Shown here: positions 62,606-64,000 of the stretch, in pieces
How the letters are laid out: each line of letters begins with the position of its first letter
Position numbering within the stretch: position 1 is the stretch's first letter
DNA from: VRUE01 sp963703175
GTDB lineage: Bacteria; Actinomycetota; Thermoleophilia; Solirubrobacterales; 70-9
Reading direction: 5' to 3'
DNA length: 64,000 bases
Assembly (NCBI GenBank): GCA_963703175.1
Contig: OY969794.1
Span: 1,178,001 to 1,242,000 of the forward strand
The notes under the pieces: generated by a model
What the model was told of the DNA's origin: nothing
Databases searched by the model: none
What the model saw: only the letters and a program-made list of their open reading frames with translations
Program-made: the position numbers and the translations under genes

Positions 62606-62967
62606 CTGACGATCAGCTCGATCGCGACGCCGACGAGCAGGGCGGCGAAGAGGAGGGAGACGGCGCGTTGCGGGATCCGCTGCTGGATCGCGGTGCCCAT
62701 GAGGACGCCGAGAACGGCCGGAATGCAGAGCAGCAGGCCGGTTCCCACATGGACGTTGCCGTAGAAGCCACCCTGGGCGATGGCGCCGAGGAGGCCGATC
62801 AGGACAATGGCGCCGAGGCTCGTTCCGGTCGCCAACCGCTCCCCGTAGCCAAACCAGAAGATCAGCAAGGGCACGATCACGGTGCCGCCGCCGACGCCAA
62901 AAATGCCGCTGAAAATGCCGGCCAGCGTGCCGACCACGGCAAGCTTCAGCATGCGCTCCGATGGCAT
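62602..62967 (-). CDS. Half-size TauE/SafE-family membrane protein (first of pair)
   Basis: A 121-residue protein with four TM helices and the same core: GIFSGIFGVGGGTVIVPLL and QGGFYGNVHVG. It aligns with the downstream half along its length, ending IPQRAVSLLFAALLVGVAIE (compare VPQRALELSFAALVLFVAYG). This is a split version of a transporter normally made of two fused repeats. Its start overlaps the alternative start of the divergent trehalose-phosphatase gene. Confidence 0.8.
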   Translation of the reverse strand: MPSERMLKLAVVGTLAGIFSGIFGVGGGTVIVPLLIFWFGYGERLATGTSLGAIVLIGLLGAIAQGGFYGNVHVGTGLLLCIPAVLGVLMGTAIQQRIPQRAVSLLFAALLVGVAIELIVR

Positions 62968-62984
62968 CGCGCGATACTAGTCGC

Positions 62985-63806
62985 GTGTCTCCCGAATCTG
63001 GCAGCGGGGAGCGCGAGGCGGGGCTGGGGGCCCTTGCGGGGCTCCGAGAAGACCCGGCGCGCGCTGCGATCCTCACCGACATCGATGGAACCCTGGCGCC
63101 GATCGTGCCGCGGCCCGAGGAAGCCGCGGTGCCGGCGCAAGCGAGCGAGCTGCTTGTCCACTTGAGCGAGCGCTATGGACTCGTCGGCTGCATCTCCGGC
63201 CGGCGGGCCGAGGAGGCGCGGCGCCTGGTCGGGGTTGAGGGCATCGCCTACGCCGGCAATCATGGCCTCGAGCTGCTCTTGCCCGGCGACGACGCGCCCC
63301 GCTTCGATCCCTCGCTGCAGGGCCGCGAGCAGGACGCGGCCAACTTCGTTGCTTCGCTCGGCGCCGAGACGCTGGTTGATGCCGAGTTGCGACTGGAGGA
63401 CAAGGGGCCGATCCAGGCGCTGCACTGGCGCGGCGCCGCGGACGACCGCGGCGCCGAGGCGCGGGCGCATGAGATCGGCACGGCAGCCGGGCAAGCGGGA
63501 CTGGAGCTGCGCTGGGGGCGCAAAGTGCTGGAGCTGCGTCCGCCCGGAGGCGGTGGCAAGGACGCAGCGGTGGCGGCCCTCTTGGCCACAGACAGGGTCA
63601 AGGCGGCGGCCTACGCTGGCGATGACCGCACCGACCTCGATGCCTTCCGGCGACTGCGCGAACTCGAAGGGAGCGGCGAGCTAGAGACCGCCATCTGCGT
63701 TGGCATCATCTCGGCGGAGGGCCCGCCCGAGATCGCCGAGGAGGCGGACCTAACTGTGAATGGACCGCCGGGCTGGCTGGCGCTGCTCGAGGCGCTGGCA
63801 GAGTAG
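62985..63806 (+). CDS. otsB: Trehalose-6-phosphate phosphatase
   Basis: About 273 residues from GTG 62985 (VSPESGSGERE); ATG 62961 is an alternative that overlaps the divergent gene. HAD-type phosphatase: motif I DIDGTLAPIVPRPE with the nucleophile Asp, motif II in CISGRRAEEARRLVG, the family block YAGNHGLELL, and motif IV AYAGDDRTDLDAF. These are characteristic of OtsB, which releases trehalose for osmotic and desiccation protection. No otsA (synthase) gene is seen in this window. Confidence 0.9.
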   Translation: MSPESGSGEREAGLGALAGLREDPARAAILTDIDGTLAPIVPRPEEAAVPAQASELLVHLSERYGLVGCISGRRAEEARRLVGVEGIAYAGNHGLELLLPGDDAPRFDPSLQGREQDAANFVASLGAETLVDAELRLEDKGPIQALHWRGAADDRGAEARAHEIGTAAGQAGLELRWGRKVLELRPPGGGGKDAAVAALLATDRVKAAAYAGDDRTDLDAFRRLRELEGSGELETAICVGIISAEGPPEIAEEADLTVNGPPGWLALLEALAE

Positions 63807-63816
63807 AACCCTGACG

Positions 63817-64000
63817 ATGCCCTACACCGACCTACTGCGGATTACCGTCTTCCTCACTGGCGCCGAGGCGACCGCGCTGGGAGCAATTACGGCGATCGCC
63901 GCCGGCCGCGACAGCGACACCACCACCGTCCTCGTCGCCGCCGCTTGGTGGCTGATCGCGCTCGTCCTCGGCATGTACCTGGGACGACCGTCGCGCGCCG
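63817..64000 (+). CDS. N-terminal part of a membrane protein (truncated by window edge)
   Basis: From ATG 63817 the frame is open to the end of the window (61 codons). It encodes MPYTDLLRITVFLTGAEATA and a second hydrophobic segment (TVLVAAAWWLIALVLGMYLG), so at least two TM helices. It follows otsB by 10 bp on the same strand and may share its transcript. Product not identifiable from this fragment. Confidence 0.6.
   Translation, partial: MPYTDLLRITVFLTGAEATALGAITAIAAGRDSDTTTVLVAAAWWLIALVLGMYLGRPSRA

Overview
This 64 kb window is GC-rich, actinobacterial chromosomal DNA. The gene content points to the class Thermoleophilia (Solirubrobacterales-like), although no rRNA marker is present to prove it. 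Supporting signs are a fused E2-E1 2-oxoglutarate dehydrogenase, a mycobacterial-type UbiA/DPPR-synthase-like prenyltransferase, a c-di-AMP (ydaO-type) riboswitch upstream of an NlpC/P60 protein, many TetR regulators, and two secreted proteins built from 'NGAVT..KI'-type decapeptide repeats.

Layout. 0-1 kb: end of an unknown gene, then a ribbon-helix-helix/PIN toxin-antitoxin pair. 1-11 kb: a decapeptide-repeat protein, an APH-like kinase, a histidine kinase with a single-domain response regulator, a DEAD-box helicase with a quinone oxidoreductase, a PfkB kinase, citrate synthase, two coupled small genes and UbiA. 11-13 kb: a coupled operon of a 64-aa protein, a nucleotidyltransferase and a membrane-anchored protein. 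13-17 kb: an alkyl-DHAP-synthase-like flavoprotein downstream of a two-domain fatty acyl-CoA reductase, a possible ether-lipid route. 17-24.4 kb: the giant Kgd and aconitase, which with citrate synthase make a dispersed TCA group. 24.4-27.7 kb: a 3.2 kb mobile element with 30-bp terminal inverted repeats, carrying a DDE transposase and small zinc-binding or membrane passengers. 27.7-33.4 kb: an SDR, the riboswitch/NlpC unit and a complete polyamine-type ABC importer. 33.4-46.1 kb: nine TetR-family genes around two very large secreted proteins; eight of the nine form two copies of the same four-gene cassette. 46.1-52.1 kb: a second RHH/PIN pair, propionyl-CoA-carboxylase beta, a second decapeptide-repeat protein, methylmalonyl-CoA mutase large subunit and a UDP-glucuronate decarboxylase. 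52.1-57.5 kb: a tandem-duplicated regulator split by a frameshift, a sigma/anti-sigma fusion coupled to a secreted Ig-like protein, and a basic helical protein behind two LexA-like boxes. 57.5-64 kb: an inositol-monophosphatase-like enzyme, a UvrD/RecB-type helicase-nuclease, a PAC2 protein, two half-size TauE/SafE proteins, trehalose-phosphatase and a truncated membrane protein.

A recurring theme is long imperfect palindromes of about 100-140 bp. Several directly follow stop codons. One sequence family occurs three times: once between genes, and twice inside coding sequences in frame (the Kgd linker, and the helicase-nuclease right after its Walker B motif). The mobile element seems to have landed between the arms of another such palindrome. 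The best candidates for something undescribed are the duplicated TetR quartet around the surface-protein genes and the protein-embedded palindromes.
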